From Nelumbo lutea (taxonomy: Eukaryota > Streptophyta > Magnoliopsida > Proteales > Nelumbonaceae), in the NCBI GenBank assembly GCA_022828595.1, contig JAKGHH010000003.1, forward strand, positions 60,625,759 to 60,689,758: a DNA stretch of 64,000 nucleotides, given 5' to 3'. Under the pieces are notes generated by a model. That model searched no databases. It worked only from the letters and a program-made list of their open reading frames with translations, and was not told where the DNA came from. Positions 1 through 11,660 of this stretch are shown in pieces (positions within the stretch are counted from its first letter, which is position 1; each line of letters begins with the position of its first letter). The position numbers and the translations under genes were made by a program.

Positions 1-500
1 TTTATTTAGGCAAAAAAGTGCAAAACAAATTTCAATATAGAGGATTCTTTTATGTAATAAATAACCAAATATATAAAATAGCCATAAAGTAAATAATTTT
101 TTGATCAATATCATAAAAGAAATAAATTGTATCCTCAAATGTCTAAAAATTAGAAATAAATGTAATTAGTTTATGTGAATACAATCATATATAAGTATAT
201 GCTTATATATGTTTCCATTTTTTTTAGTTTTTTATTTATATATAAATATAATATACAATATATTCTGAGGTTCACAATTCACTCCTCACTCTCACGGTCT
301 CACTCAACTGCCTCGCCTCTACCTTTAACCGATTAAGAATATAAATAAAGTTCAAACATAAAATAGTGCATTATAGTTGTTGAAATGATACCTAATAATC
401 GATATTGAAGATATATAGACATTGCATAACTTTTTATGGATGTAAACATTACATAATTACTTCACAAATAATGCAATGATCAATGTGCCAATTCTCAATC
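1..500. other. AT-rich intergenic DNA, no gene seen
   Basis: This stretch is strongly AT-rich with short runs of T and TA steps. No reading frame shows codon structure or a recognisable motif, and I see no RNA gene. Confidence 0.6.
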
Positions 501-511
501 TTACACCCAAA

Positions 512-853
512 GGCCTTGTTTGCTTTTTGGGAAGTTAATTGTGTTTTGTAGGAAATACTTATCCAGATAAATGCATTTATTCATTTTTTTTATTTCCCAA
601 GTAAATAAGATATTGACCCTCTTAGCCATAAAAAAAATTATTATTTAAAGTGATAATTTTGTCCCATCCAAGTTTTGACAACTTCCCCCCTCGGGTGGGA
701 AAGTTACTTACCCACCTAGGAGATGGATATTATTAATCTGCCAGGGAAAATAAAATTTCCATGGATCTCACATAAATTTGGAAAAAAAGAGAATATGGGT
801 ATTTCCCCATTGACCAACTTTTTCCTCTTAAAATGCAAAAAACAAATGGACCC
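512..853. repeat. possible MITE with degenerate inverted ends
   Basis: The left end (GGCCTTGTTTGCTTTTTG) and the reverse complement of the right end (GGTCCATTTGTTTTTTGC) resemble each other and the Tourist-type terminus. No clear target-site duplication is visible, so this is a weak call based on the imperfect termini only. Confidence 0.3.
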
Positions 854-1439
854 TAAATATAATGATTCACTATTATCAATTAGGAAAAATCTATGCGTCT
901 GAAAAGACATGATACCGGAAGGGCTTTGGCACCCTTAGCCTAGTCAATTTGATAAATAACCACATGATTGGTTATAAGTATTTCCAATATAATATTTGAA
1001 TCCTATAAATTATACACTCAAAATCATCAAGCAAGTACAAACTCATATGTATAAAAAAAATAATACATTATTAAAAATGAGTTATTAATTATTACATTTC
1101 ACATTTAGTGTACAATTGGAACAAAACATTCAAGTCAATCTAATATTAATATGCTAATTAATGGGTATATAACTATTTTGTGAATTATTACATGTACCGA
1201 ATCATCTATATTTGATTGTTTATGTAAAATTTTTTATGGCAATAAAAAGGCCATTCATTCATTAAAATTGTTTAGTGAACAATCATGGAGAACCAAACAA
1301 TGCAAAAAATCAGGCACAAATGACTAGGTACAAAAAGAGATAGTAAGGGCTTCCCTAGCCAAAATATGCATCACTTGGTTTCTGATGAGGGGTAATTTGG
1401 TCCTCCAAATTACATCACAACACATGGCTTCTAAGTGAC

Positions 1440-2105
1440 ACCTCGGCAGGTCAACTAGTAGCCTTACCAGGGCTGACCTAATTAAGGTACCTTGGCCTGT
1501 CCGACCTAAAGGACCTCCAAGCAAGGAACGACCTACCTCAGGGACCGAACGAGCCAAGAAAGATACTATCGGCGACCTCTAAGGCATGCTCACTGACTTA
1601 TCACATAGATCCATTACCAGACCGAGTTCTCTAGAATATTAATGAGTTGATCGTTAGGCCGACCTACCCGCATCATGCGCATCAGAGTGAATCAGATGGA
1701 CCTTAGCCCTCTGTGCAGATTACATAACCAACGTCATTACTCTCTCCCAACTTAATGGAAACGGCTCTACGAGAGTTTGGGACCTATTATAGGTCTCTAA
1801 TCACTCACTAATGGAAACGGCTCTACGTGTGATTAAACTCTCACACTCTCTAATCTTCTAAGCATCTCAAAGAACTCTTCACTGACTTAAGTATTAGGGT
1901 GCCCACCCTAGGTAAAAGCAGCCTGGGCGCCCTAACTCTCTCTCTTGCAGAACTACATAGCTTGGTCAGACCTGGCTCGGCCAAACTTAGCTTGGCCACC
2001 GACAAACGAAACTTCCAGCTCAACGTCCAAATCACTTTCCAAGTGAGAGCCACCAAATCGCACACCATCAGTTTCCAAATCTTTTGGTAAACCACATTTA
2101 ACAAT
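1440..2105 (+). repeat. Tat-like gypsy LTR fragment (solo or truncated)
   Basis: The block is more GC-rich than its surroundings. Near 1886-1950 it carries the signature ACTGACTTAAGTATTAGGGT followed by a CCTAGG...CCTGGG stretch. The same R-U5 type signature occurs in the LTRs of the full gypsy element at 7519-18289 (other strand) and near 44600. A possible TATA box lies near 1785. No primer-binding site or internal gypsy domain follows, so it is best read as a solo or truncated LTR. Its outer edges are uncertain. Confidence 0.5.
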
Positions 2106-3486
2106 GAGGGATACTATTCAAAAGATCCCTACAATCAGCAAGTATGCTATGGATAGTATATCAAAAGGTTTTTTGTTGAGGATCAAACCACAATGAGCTT
2201 TCCAAATTTACCAAAAGACTAGTGAGCAGTTATCAAACACTAAAACATTATTCCTCCTAGGATCCTCCATCTCACTTCATAAAGTTAGTAGAGCATTGAA
2301 TAGTTAGAATGATAATCCGCTCTCAAGCTTAATGGAGAAAGGAAACAGAGTCTTTGCGCCGGTGGGCAATGGAAAAACAAATGATCCATGGACTCTTGTT
2401 GCAAATGATAAATATTGCAAACAAGTGCAATATTTCCAAGGCTGAAGGTGCTTGAATTTCCAAAATTGGTTCCAAGACCACTAAAAGTAGTGTCAGCTCG
2501 AGATGACTAGGAGAGTGTTGATGAAGAGCTCAGAGTGCGGAAGCAAAGGCAAAAAAAAACCCATTAGAAGAAGTTATCCAGATCAAGTATCCTCCATAGA
2601 GGTATCCATAGAGGTGTCATGTGACAGTAATGGAGTAAGATGATGGCATTAGAGGTCGAGGAAATATGGCAGAAATCAAAGAATGATTCCAGTTTCTAGT
2701 ATTGCATCAATTAGATTAGCTAGCTTACCATTGTAAGTAAGAAAGTCCCAACTCTCTAACAGCATTTTGATTCCACCCATCAATCCATGGATCATCTTGG
2801 ATACTCACCTGCCATCCATTGCCAATAACTGGGTCTTGATTAAAGATCTACCAAGTAAAATAGAAGCCCAAACCCCAAAAGAATTGGTAGATCTATTAAT
2901 CGACCAAAAGGAGGAACATATTGCTTAAGATATTTAGCTGATAAGATATTTGTCTTTCTCTAATGAACCCCACCAAAAGTCACGACAAAGTAAATTAATT
3001 TTGGAAGAGTAATCCTTTCAGATGAGAGAGAGGTAGAGAGATAATAGTTGAGAATTGCCTACAAGTCGCTTTTTATTGGCACCCATACCTGCTTATGACA
3101 ACAATTTAGCCTTCCAATTCTGCAATTTATTCAATTTTTTTTCCACACTGAGCTTCCAATTTTGTTTGGAGTATCGTTTGTCATCTAGATATGCGCCCAA
3201 GTATTTTACAAGGATGTTTGATAGAGGCAAGGATCCTCTTATTACTCTTGTGAACATTGGGATTAAAGAAAATTGAAGATTTTTGGACATTTACAAGTTG
3301 ATATAATCAGCTGCTGAAAGAGTCCAAGCAGTCCTTAAACTCATCGACAAAAGTCCATCCATCCAAATATAAATATATTAGTGATTAAGAGAACATGTTC
3401 CCCTATCAAACCTTAACCCTTTGAGAAGCCAATTGACGTTTTCTTGAGTAGGAGATGAAAGAGAACATCCGGACAAAAATTAAAAA

Positions 3487-4044
3487 GGGAAAATTCCTTA
3501 CTAGTATTCTGTACTTTGGCTCGAGTGACAATATGGTCCCCGAACTTTAAAATGCAACAATTCAGTACCTAAACTTTAAAATGCGACAATTTAATACCTG
3601 AACTTTCAAAATGTGATAATCTAGTACCTGCTATTAATCAGTCCATTAATCAGCTTTTAAGTAACATTTGAAAGGTCAAAAATGCTCTAAGAATGCCATC
3701 TAATTCTCTTTATCAACCATCCAAACATTGACAATAAAATGAATAGTCCCAAATTCTAGATTCTTCTAAGCAGTCACCAACTTTTTTGAATAGAAGAGGC
3801 TAGGATTTGGGGATGTTTAGTTTTTTGTCAAGGTTTGGATGGTTGATAAAGAGAATTAGATGGCATTTGAAGGGAATTTTTGACTTTTCAAATGTCACTT
3901 AACGGCTGATTAACGGACTGGTTAACGATAGGTACTGGATTGTCACATTTTGAACGGTCAGATACTGAATTGTTGCATTTTAAAAGTTTAGGGACCAAAT
4001 TGTCACTCAACACAAAGTACAGGGTACTGATCGAGAATTTTCCC
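3487..4044. repeat. MULE-type foldback MITE with 9-bp TSD
   Basis: The element is 558 bp, begins GGGAAAATTC and ends GAATTTTCCC. Its halves are long inverted repeats: the tract around 3495-3740 returns in reverse complement around 3830-4040. It is flanked by a perfect 9-bp direct repeat AATTAAAAA (3478-3486 and 4045-4053). A 9-bp duplication with long inverted repeats is characteristic of Mutator-like non-autonomous elements. It encodes nothing and sits inside the decayed LINE. Confidence 0.88.
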
Positions 4045-4119
4045 AATTAAAAAGGTAGGGGAGAGGGGACACCCTTATCTCAGCCCCCTTTGTGGATATG
4101 TAGGGCAACACAGGATTTC

Positions 4120-5200
4120 ATTCAGCAACATTCACATAGAGGAACATGCTATTGCTATGTTCCCCTAGCAAGTGTTTTTGCTCTTCATTTTCGATTATAT
4201 GCAGTCTTTTGCCTTTCATCTCAAGATGTGTCAACAATAATATATGCCAAAATCGTACTCAATATCATCTTTATCACAATTGCAAAGTTTTATTATCTCT
4301 TTCACTCTTTTAAGTTATGAGAATGCAATAGGAATTTTGGTTTCATATCATGCTTTAGTTTAAAACTGAGTTTCTTTGATAATTATTTCTTTTAATTAAA
4401 TTTAAGCAATTAGGGTTTTGGTTTAATAAGTTTTGATTTATAAGTTTCAAGCACTTTTCATCTTTGGGTTTAATTCAATGTTTAATCTTGTGTCTTAAGT
4501 AGGCTTACATTTTCCCAAATCAAGTTTATATTTGTAATTTCTAAGCATTTTTTTGGTGTTTTGTAATTTGTAAATTCTCACACACCTAATTCTCTTAACC
4601 ATCAGTGAAAGACATCATAAAAATACAAAAACTTAGTGCTTGTTTTACTTAAAGATCCAAGTTGTTTGCTTTCAATATCCTACACTTGCAAGCTAAGAGC
4701 AAAACCGTCGTTCTAGTTTGCTTTTGGCATCTTCAAGGTTTGGTTTCAACATCTTGCACTGGAAAAGTTGAGAGCAAACCCCCCTGCTACTAGGCTCTAT
4801 AAGTGAACTGAATCTATTCCACACCAATCCAAATAGGATTAGTCCTTGGATTTTAATTTATGGCTGGCATGAATCATTATGGTTGGTTTCATAGCCCTCT
4901 AAGTCATTGTGCTAATGTTGCAATATGGAGCTTTTTGTGTACTTATATACACACACATTACATTGTATGATAAATGGAATCCTTGATCATGTCTTAAGTC
5001 AGTTTTATTTTCTTTAACATTACCACTCACACTCAAGTAGGATGAAGTAATTGAAGTATGATTTTATTTTAGGACAATAAGTTGGCACTAACACAAGTGA
5101 AGAATCAAACAAGTGACTACACCCCACTTGGTTAAGATCTATATCTGGTTGTGGTATCATTCATTGGTACAAATATCCCGTCCATCGCACGGGCCATTTA
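4120..5200. other. insertion of unknown type within the LINE; no gene seen
   Basis: LINE coding similarity stops near 4100 and resumes near 5215, leaving about 1.1 kb of AT-rich DNA. I see no coherent ORF or RNA gene. Two loosely similar ~75-bp stretches lie at about 4660-4790. A GC-rich palindromic core near 5179 (CCCGTCCATCGCACGGG) could mark one end of an inserted element, but no matching end was found. Confidence 0.4.
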
Positions 5201-5786
5201 CGTAATTCACAAAAGTGTGGGGAGAATCCTCTAAGCTACAAACATTTAATAACAAAATCTCATTCCATATGATCATAGGCCTAGGATAGATCAATCTTGA
5301 GTAAAAAAAATCTTTGAATCTCCCTTTTTTCCTTTTTAAGGGAGCTTATCACCTCAGTTGCCACAATCCTACCGTCAGTGATAAGCCTACCCGGAGTTAA
5401 GACATTCTACAATGGAGTAAGAAGCCGAGAAATGATCGACTTCAATCTTTGAGTAACCACCTTGTTAACTACTTTGTAGATGACATTCGTGAGTTCAATG
5501 GGACCAAAACAATTGTTGTAGATGACATCCGTAGCATTGATAAAAATAATTGTTTAAGGAATTAAAAACAAATCTTGAATAAATAGGACCAGATCTTCTC
5601 AAACAAGGTCCCAACATTTTTGGTAAAACATAGAAGAGATACCATAGAGGCCTGTAGCCTTCCAAAGCCCAATATCAAATAGAGCCCTTATAATCTCCTC
5701 CCCAAACGAGACAGACATTAACATGTTATTTTCTTCCTCAGAGATCAGATTTAAAATGATATCATTCGAGAGAGATGAGAGCTCTA

Positions 5787-6029
5787 TAAGGTTTAAAGTA
5801 TTGACATGTATCGGCCCGTATCAGTTGATATGTCTCATGTCGATGACTTCCTGGTACACCCCTATTGGGGTTGTATAGGATCAGACCATGATTCAGAGGG
5901 TAACCAGGACTTAAACCGATTCCTCTGAACAGGTTTTGAAAATAAAATAAATAAAATATAAAAAAAAGCACTAATATAGGCTGGTACACCCTACCGGCAT
6001 ATCGGCCTATGTAGATACTTTGAACCTTG
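5787..6029. repeat. hAT-type MITE, CAAGGTTCAAA family (degenerate copy)
   Basis: The copy starts TAAGGTTTAAAGTATTG and ends GATACTTTGAACCTTG. Internally it matches the copy at 38224-38455, sharing the ATCGGCCCGTAT tract and the CAGAGGGTA tract. No intact 8-bp target duplication remains here, so it is an older copy. Confidence 0.8.
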
Positions 6030-6289
6030 GTTCTGGATGGGAAGTGGAAAATATATATAATCTTAAGGTCAAAAACATATTAGATACAACATCAAAGAGA
6101 TTGGTAGAAGATCCAGAAATATAAAATCTAAGACACAAAATCATGTACAAGTGTGACTCTAGCTTTGACTGTGATGGTGAAGTTGTTGTCCTTATCAAAC
6201 GAAAACCTAGGAAATTTTGATTGGGAGCCCTCCATGCAAGAGGGTGCTCAAGGGTCTTCTTAATCAAGTATTTTTTTTTGTATTTTTAT

Positions 6290-7513
6290 TTTTTCCAATT
6301 TAAAAAAAAAATCGATAGACTTAATTTAAAAAAAAAAAACATCATAGTTTTGGTAGAGATCGGTATTTATCTATGCATTTCAAAAATCTAAACATGTAAA
6401 TCTGTTATACTTGAAAGATTTAATTAAAAAATTGAAAAATAATTAGTGGAGATTTAGCACCTAAACCCATTTCTACTAAAGAAGTTCAATTCCAAGGGAT
6501 TTTCTCTAAAATATAACTAGGTAGTTTTATGTTAAAAACTTTCCCCACCAAATTGTAGGCCAAAATGGGTGGGATTTTGGTGGATTTATGATTGAGTTTT
6601 AAGGGTTTAGATCGAATAACAAAGTTTGAATGTATTGTCCTAAACCCTCACCTACGCTACAGTTTCCCTCCCGTTGTATTGTGATAGATTTCTCCACTTG
6701 TCACTGCTCCTAACTAAACGAAACCTATAAAAATTTACGATGTAATAGAATCTATAAAAACTGGCATTTTCCCACATAGACATGCATTTTTCTTTTTCTG
6801 ATCAAACATGCTAACATGTTTCAATGAGCACAATGATGCATATTAATGTATATTAGTATCGGCCCATATACATCAATTTTGACAGATATTGCTTGATGCT
6901 GAAGATTTTTTAAGAAAAATGTAACCAAAAGTCATGGTTCAAATCATCAATAAGCTCAATACTTAAAAATGTGAGTCAATAATTATATACTCCTTTTTTT
7001 TTAATTTTTATTACCATTTATGGATATATTACATGTTTATTAATGTTTAAATCTACCAAAATGTGTCTTCAAAAAAATATATATATGTTCCAAATCTCTA
7101 TTATTAAGCGTATGGTGTCCTTGAAAACCGATATGTTTATATATATATATATATATATATTGCTTCAAAAACTTTGATATGGGTTCTTGTTTTTTGTTAG
7201 TAGGATTACCAAAGAACAAAAGTGGCCAGTAGTAATGAGAATGAATGACCTCAAAAATAAGAGCTAAAGGAGAGGTGAGAAGAACAAGTGAAACCAGTTA
7301 CATTTGAGACTTGAGACAACTGTTATTTGTAACAAATCTTGATGAGGTTAAATATTATAGAAACTCAAAACTTGGGCTGTTCACAAACAATGCTAAACCG
7401 ATCAAACCAGTCCCCCAATTCGATTTGGTCAATTTTTCTTCACTACCAGACGGTTTCAGGTTGTAAAGAGGGATAAACTGATAATTTAGTTTGGGTTTCA
7501 GTTTTCATATGTT
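6290..7513. other. AT-rich intergenic DNA with (TA)n and part of a MITE-like repeat
   Basis: No credible gene is visible. A (TA)n microsatellite lies at about 7137-7160. The last ~130 bp (from GGGCTGTTCACAAACAATGC near 7377) resembles the repeat at 18487-18654, and the gypsy element has inserted within this repeat-like DNA. Confidence 0.5.
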
Positions 7514-7518
7514 AAAAC

Positions 7519-8311
7519 TGATGTAGCGCGATCTGGGCACTTCTAGCTGACTGCTGACTGGCTCCTTGTTGGCAATAAACGGCACCTGAGAAGATGAAAT
7601 GAAAGATTCCTGGGGATTTGCCCGTTGGGAATACTCCAATGCTTAAGTTAGTACTGTGTATAGAAAGTAAAGGGAAAAACAAAGGCTAAGAGTGGAGGTC
7701 GCGCATTTTTCCTATACTCAAGAGATCGGGGGTCTCAAGAAGAAGTTTCTCCTCTGCCCTGAGGGCTTTTATAGGGGAAAGGGCAGGTGGCCGTTGTGAC
7801 GTACTCCTTGCCCGGGCGAGTGACACATTCCCAAAGTGACAAGCACACCTTCGCCTATTGAGAAACGTGAGCACAGACTGACGAAAGGACAAGGACTGCA
7901 CCGTTAGTAAGGGATATGGCGTAGCCTGATTGGTATGGGCTGTTAGATAGAAGCTTCCTGCGAAATGCTCGTGCGGCTCACTCGCGAGCTACTTTGCAGC
8001 GAGCTCAGAATACTTCAGGAGTACCCTTAACAGAATTAGTCCTTGGGATGACTTGTTTGCTTGGGAGCTCGGGCGAGCTGGTTTTTTTAGCTTGTGAACT
8101 GAAGTTGCCTCGGAATATTCCTTTGGGGGTAGCTCGGGGAACCCGGGGCTTGCGTCGTGGCGAGCTCCTCCTTTTGCACGATATAATGTGGCGAGCTGCT
8201 TTATGGGCCCGTTACTTAGCTGTACTGGGTCGCAATGCTGAGCTGTCGCTTATGTCGGGTCAGTGTCCATGTGTCACCGTTTCAAAGATCGGGTCAAATC
8301 ATCCTTCATCA
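7519..8311 (-). repeat. 3' LTR of the gypsy element
   Basis: This 793-bp LTR matches 17434-18289 along its length. In element orientation it holds a TATA-like CTATAAAAGCCC near 7768-7779 and the R-region signature TAAGCATTGGAGTATTCCC near 7625-7650. It lacks the roughly 60-bp segment present in the other LTR around 17700-17760. Confidence 0.92.
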
Positions 8312-8326
8312 ATTGCCCCCCATTCC
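8312..8326 (-). promoter_or_regulatory. polypurine tract of the gypsy element
   Basis: On the minus strand GGAATGGGGGGCAAT directly precedes the 3' LTR. A purine-rich run there is the expected primer for plus-strand DNA synthesis in LTR retrotransposons. Confidence 0.75.
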
Positions 8327-8637
8327 TCAGGCTAAGAGTATCGCCTTAGCGCGGGGAGTTTATGAAGTGCGATGGACTGATTTGACCGAAATTCAAACTT
8401 GATTGACTACCCCCATTAAATGCATTAGCGGGAATCAAGAGATCTTCTGACTTCTCTGACTTTTCGGATTCCAAAAACGTGCTAAGGTGGCCTTTAATTC
8501 TGAACATCGTGCACCTGTGACTACCTTAATCATGGAAGATGTGCCGCCAATCGCCTTCGGCTTTAGGCATGCGGTCAGGATATCTGTGGACCGTTGGATC
8601 TGCTTTGATCCGGGCCCTCAGTTTGAAAGGACGGGGG

Positions 8638-8647
8638 CTATAAATAG
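8638..8647 (+). promoter_or_regulatory. TATA box upstream of the opposite-strand ORF
   Basis: CTATAAATAG lies in the near-palindrome GGGGGCTATAAATAGCCCCC on the plus strand, 135 bp before the ATG at 8782. A pyrimidine-rich stretch follows, as expected around a plant transcription start. It faces away from the LTR promoter, so it would drive the opposite-strand gene inside the element. Promoter function is inferred from position and sequence. Confidence 0.55.
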
Positions 8648-8781
8648 CCCCCCCCCCCTCAGGCCTATCTTCTTCCATGCCATCTTTTGGATTCTGAGGT
8701 CGCGTTCTTCACCTAGCCTACTCGAGTTCCTTAGTCTGCTCCATTCTGTCTTACTCTGGTAAGTCCCAATCGCTGTCAGCC

Positions 8782-10601
8782 ATGTCTGGGTACCCACGCC
8801 ATACCTATCACATGGGCGATAGCCAGGATGATGATGCTCCCTCGAGCTCGGGAGGAGCCTGGGAGCATATCACGGAGGCTCGGGAAGCCTCTGGCGACAC
8901 GACGTCTACTTCTAGGGGGAAGGAGCCTGATACCTTTGGCCCTTCCTTAATGACAGCGGAGAGACTCAGGTCTCTGATCCGCTACTTTCACCTCCCTGGG
9001 GACCTGGTTTACAACCTCCCTACTGACAACTTCCCCTGGGAGCATGGTCCCAATGATATAGTGATCTTTCAAGAACAGCTTGAGGCTGACTTGCGTCTCC
9101 CCTGCCCCCCTTGATAGTGGAGGTGCTGAATCATTTCAATGTCACTATTGACCTACTTCATCCCAATGCTACTCCTGGGGCTCCTCTGAAGAGGCACTTT
9201 TATTACCTCTCCCCCCGTCGCGGCTATAAGCTCTTATACGAACTGTCGAATAAGATTCTCGCCTGGAAGCAGGATTACTTTGTGGTCTATAATCACGAGG
9301 GGTGGCCCTTTCCCACTACTTGGAGGGGCACTATCCAGAACCCCGGGGCCGAGCTGGACCCTGAGACTCGAAAAATGATGTTGTCCTAGGCGTCAATAGG
9401 CTTCCATTGCTCGGACTACTTAGTCGAGGGGAAGCTCGTGTAGGCAAGCTTGAGCCCAGGTAGGTCGGTCTTTTAGGTCGCATAGTGCCTTGTGACTATT
9501 GTATACACATGCATTTTGTTTATTGTTGGACTAATGCCTTGTGGTCTTGTGGCAGCCATCATGTATAGTGCCGATTCGCGTCGCCTTCTCTTGGGGCAGC
9601 TAGAGACGCCAGGTGAAGAGGACGCGCCCCGATCGAACCCCGCCTTCGGGAAGCACTGAGTTCAGGTCTGCCAAGTCGGTCCTGCCCTCTCCTTCGCCCG
9701 AGGTTCCGATGCCCCCTCCTGAGGGGACTAGTGGGACTAACCCTAGGGGAAGCGAGCTCCCTCAGCCGGGGGAGGTACCCTTTAACCCCCTTCAGCCCCG
9801 TCCTTACCCCCGATTCCCAATGGGAAACTGGAAAGGGGTAAATGATTATCTGGTAGCTCGCTAGAGGAGTCGAAAGGCAATCACCAATGATGAAATCTCT
9901 CAGTGGGGAAACATGGAGCCCGGGGATCTCTCCGCGTTCGCCTCTGCTCACTGCATGGTGGTAAGTGACTTTTTTCCCTCTTCCTCTCTTGTTTTTCCCT
10001 TTTCCATTGTCTTCTAATCTTTCTTTTTCGTTGATAGGTAAATTCTGCCATCTATGCCATGGCTCTCCAGACGCGCATCCATCGCATTGACGCCCTCAAC
10101 CAGTGTGCTGCCAACCAGAAGCTCCAGGTCGAGCTCGACCGGATCTGAGGCGAGCTCCATCACACCCGCAAGGGGAGCGAGTCTCAGGAGCTGCTCGTCC
10201 ACGACCAGGAGGCTCAAATCGCTCGGTTTACTGAAGAGAGTGCACGCTATAGGGAGGAGTCGTCGAGGATGGCAGGGGAGAGGGAGCTTCTCATGCAGCA
10301 GGTGCGGGACTTGGAGTCCACTCTTCTGAATCGGATCCAAAACTTTGATCAGATGGTGGAGGCAAAGCGAGAGAAAGCGGTCTTGGATTTTAAAGACTCC
10401 CATGAATTTCATGGCCTCCAAGCGGAGTATGGTTCGAGTTCGTACCGCTTAGGGTTTAAGCTTTGCCGGTGGCTGGTTCGAAAGAAGTTTTCTGGGCTCA
10501 ACCTCGAAGGCATTACTATGAAGGGTCTGTTTCCTGAGACAGCAGACCAAGCAGATGAAGAGGAGCCTAATTCTCCAGAGGATGAGGAGGCAGATTCTTG
10601 A
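8782..10601 (+). pseudogene. degenerate opposite-strand ORF of the Tat element (PF04195-like, coiled-coil)
   Basis: Plus-strand coding sequence lies opposite to gag-pol, between integrase and the 3' LTR. The first part (8782-9113) has an acidic Ser-rich N-terminus followed by a conserved-looking block ending EADLRLP. After a frameshift near 9105 the sequence continues at 9111-9389 with VEVLNHFNVTIDLLHPNA and FYYLSPRRGYKLL. This resembles the 'putative gypsy type transposon' domain (Pfam PF04195) with an internal deletion after the LHPN motif. A Pro/Ser-rich linker follows (9613-9864). A Glu-rich helical region with coiled-coil character (10038-10601) comes next and ends in an acidic tail. Two stops near 9389-9436 and others break it. 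A clear intron is 9961-10037, and a possible one is about 9460-9553. Extra opposite-strand ORFs are known in Tat elements, but their function is not established. Confidence 0.65.
9961..10037 (+). other. intron in the opposite-strand ORF
   Basis: The donor GTAAGTGACT follows the codons for SAHCMV, and a T-rich tract ends at the acceptor TTGATAG. Joining the flanks keeps one frame into NSAIYAMALQT and the coiled-coil part. The 77-bp length is typical of plant introns. Confidence 0.6.
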
Positions 10602-11159
10602 GGTGGCGTTCCTCTGGGCTTCTATGGCTTCTGAGTGCCGTAAACTCGGTCTTTCACAAGTTCTCAGTTGGGCGGTTGTGCCCTATGATGATCAAACCTT
10701 TCCCAAGCTGTTTAGCTCGGTTACTGCACTTGTTTTTTTTTGTTTTGCTTTTTTTTTCGACAATGAAAGTTTCTTCCTTCTTCTGAGTATGATGAACTCC
10801 CTTTATTTCTACTAAAGCAATCTCATCATTTGAGCTGTTAAAGTTACATACTTGAAGTAGGGCTCTTCGGTAGGCGTTATCCCGATTTGTCACGTTTAAG
10901 GCCCTTGTGGTATACCGCGAAGTGATTACAACGTATGTCCGAGGTTGGTTATTCCTCAATTCGACCAATGTGTCGGGACGAGCTATGCTTCGTAGGGTTT
11001 AAACCCAAGCTGCTTATGCTTTTGATATTTCATACCTTGCCTTCGCCACTGAAGTGTCTGTCGAGGTCTTTGTTAGCTTGGTGTTTTGGCCTTTGGGCTG
11101 AAGGAGTGGCTCGTGGCCCACTCACGGAGTTTGCCCATGCCATAGAGTCGATTGGGTCC

Positions 11160-11420
11160 TGTTGTGCCGAGGCCATATTAGTCCGGTGTTCTGGCCCTTA
11201 GGCTTTGGGAGGGACCTATAGTCCACTCCTGGATTTCTCCCAGGCCTAGGTGGAAGCTGGGGTCTTGTTGTGCCGAGGTCATGTTAGCTCGGTCTTCTGG
11301 CCCATAGGCGCTCCTGGATTTCTCCCAGGCCGAAGTGGCAGCTAGGGTCTTCTTGTGCCGAGGTCATGTTAGCTCGGTCTTCTGGCCCTTAGGCTTTGAA
11401 GGGACCCGTAGTCCGCTTGA
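11160..11420. repeat. tandem repeats in the gypsy post-integrase region
   Basis: The motif TTGTGCCGAGGTCATGTTAG followed by CTCGGTCTTCTGGCCC recurs at about 11162, 11268 and 11353, with spacings near 106 and 86 bp because one unit is shortened. Tandem arrays in untranslated parts are common in Tat-type elements. Confidence 0.7.
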
Positions 11421-11660
11421 TTTTTACAAATAATATTGCCTCAGGTTGACAATATTCCATGCTCGAGGTGCATGTTTCCCTTCGAGGGTCTCGAGCTCAT
11501 ATGTTCCTTCCTCGAGCACTTGTTTCACTCGGTAAGGACCTTCCCAGTTGGACCCGAGCTTGCCAGCACTGGGCTCAGGCACCATAACTTTATGAAGGGC
11601 CAGGTTGCCAATGCGGAGGTTTCGCCTCTTGAACCTGGCGTTATAGTACCGAGCTACTCT

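Larger units (their letters stand above)
2106..6275 (-). mobile_element. decayed LINE (non-LTR retrotransposon), minus strand, interrupted
   Basis: Minus-strand reading gives dispersed LINE signatures. Around 2690-2830 a fragment reads GNGWQVSIQDDPWIDGW, typical of the segment after reverse transcriptase. At 3093-3290 there is YLGAYLDDKRYSKQNW ending in NWKAKLLS. Near 5280 a decayed KIDL...YDHME segment appears; near 5360-5460 a TPGRLITDGRIVATE segment; and near 5580-5700 an upstream RT segment (ATGLYGISSMFYQK). The 6040-6270 stretch may be its 5' part. Stops and frameshifts are everywhere. A 558-bp MULE-type MITE (3487-4044), about 1.1 kb of unrelated DNA (about 4120-5200) and a hAT-type MITE (5787-6029) interrupt it. 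LINEs encode an endonuclease and reverse transcriptase; this copy cannot encode either. Confidence 0.75.

Noticed and set aside
1324..1557. Minus-strand 77-codon ORF
   Set aside because: It has no recognised family and overlaps LTR-like sequence, so it is unlikely to be a gene.
4655..4795. Tandem duplication of about 75 bp
   Set aside because: Similarity between the two stretches is too low by eye to claim a duplication.
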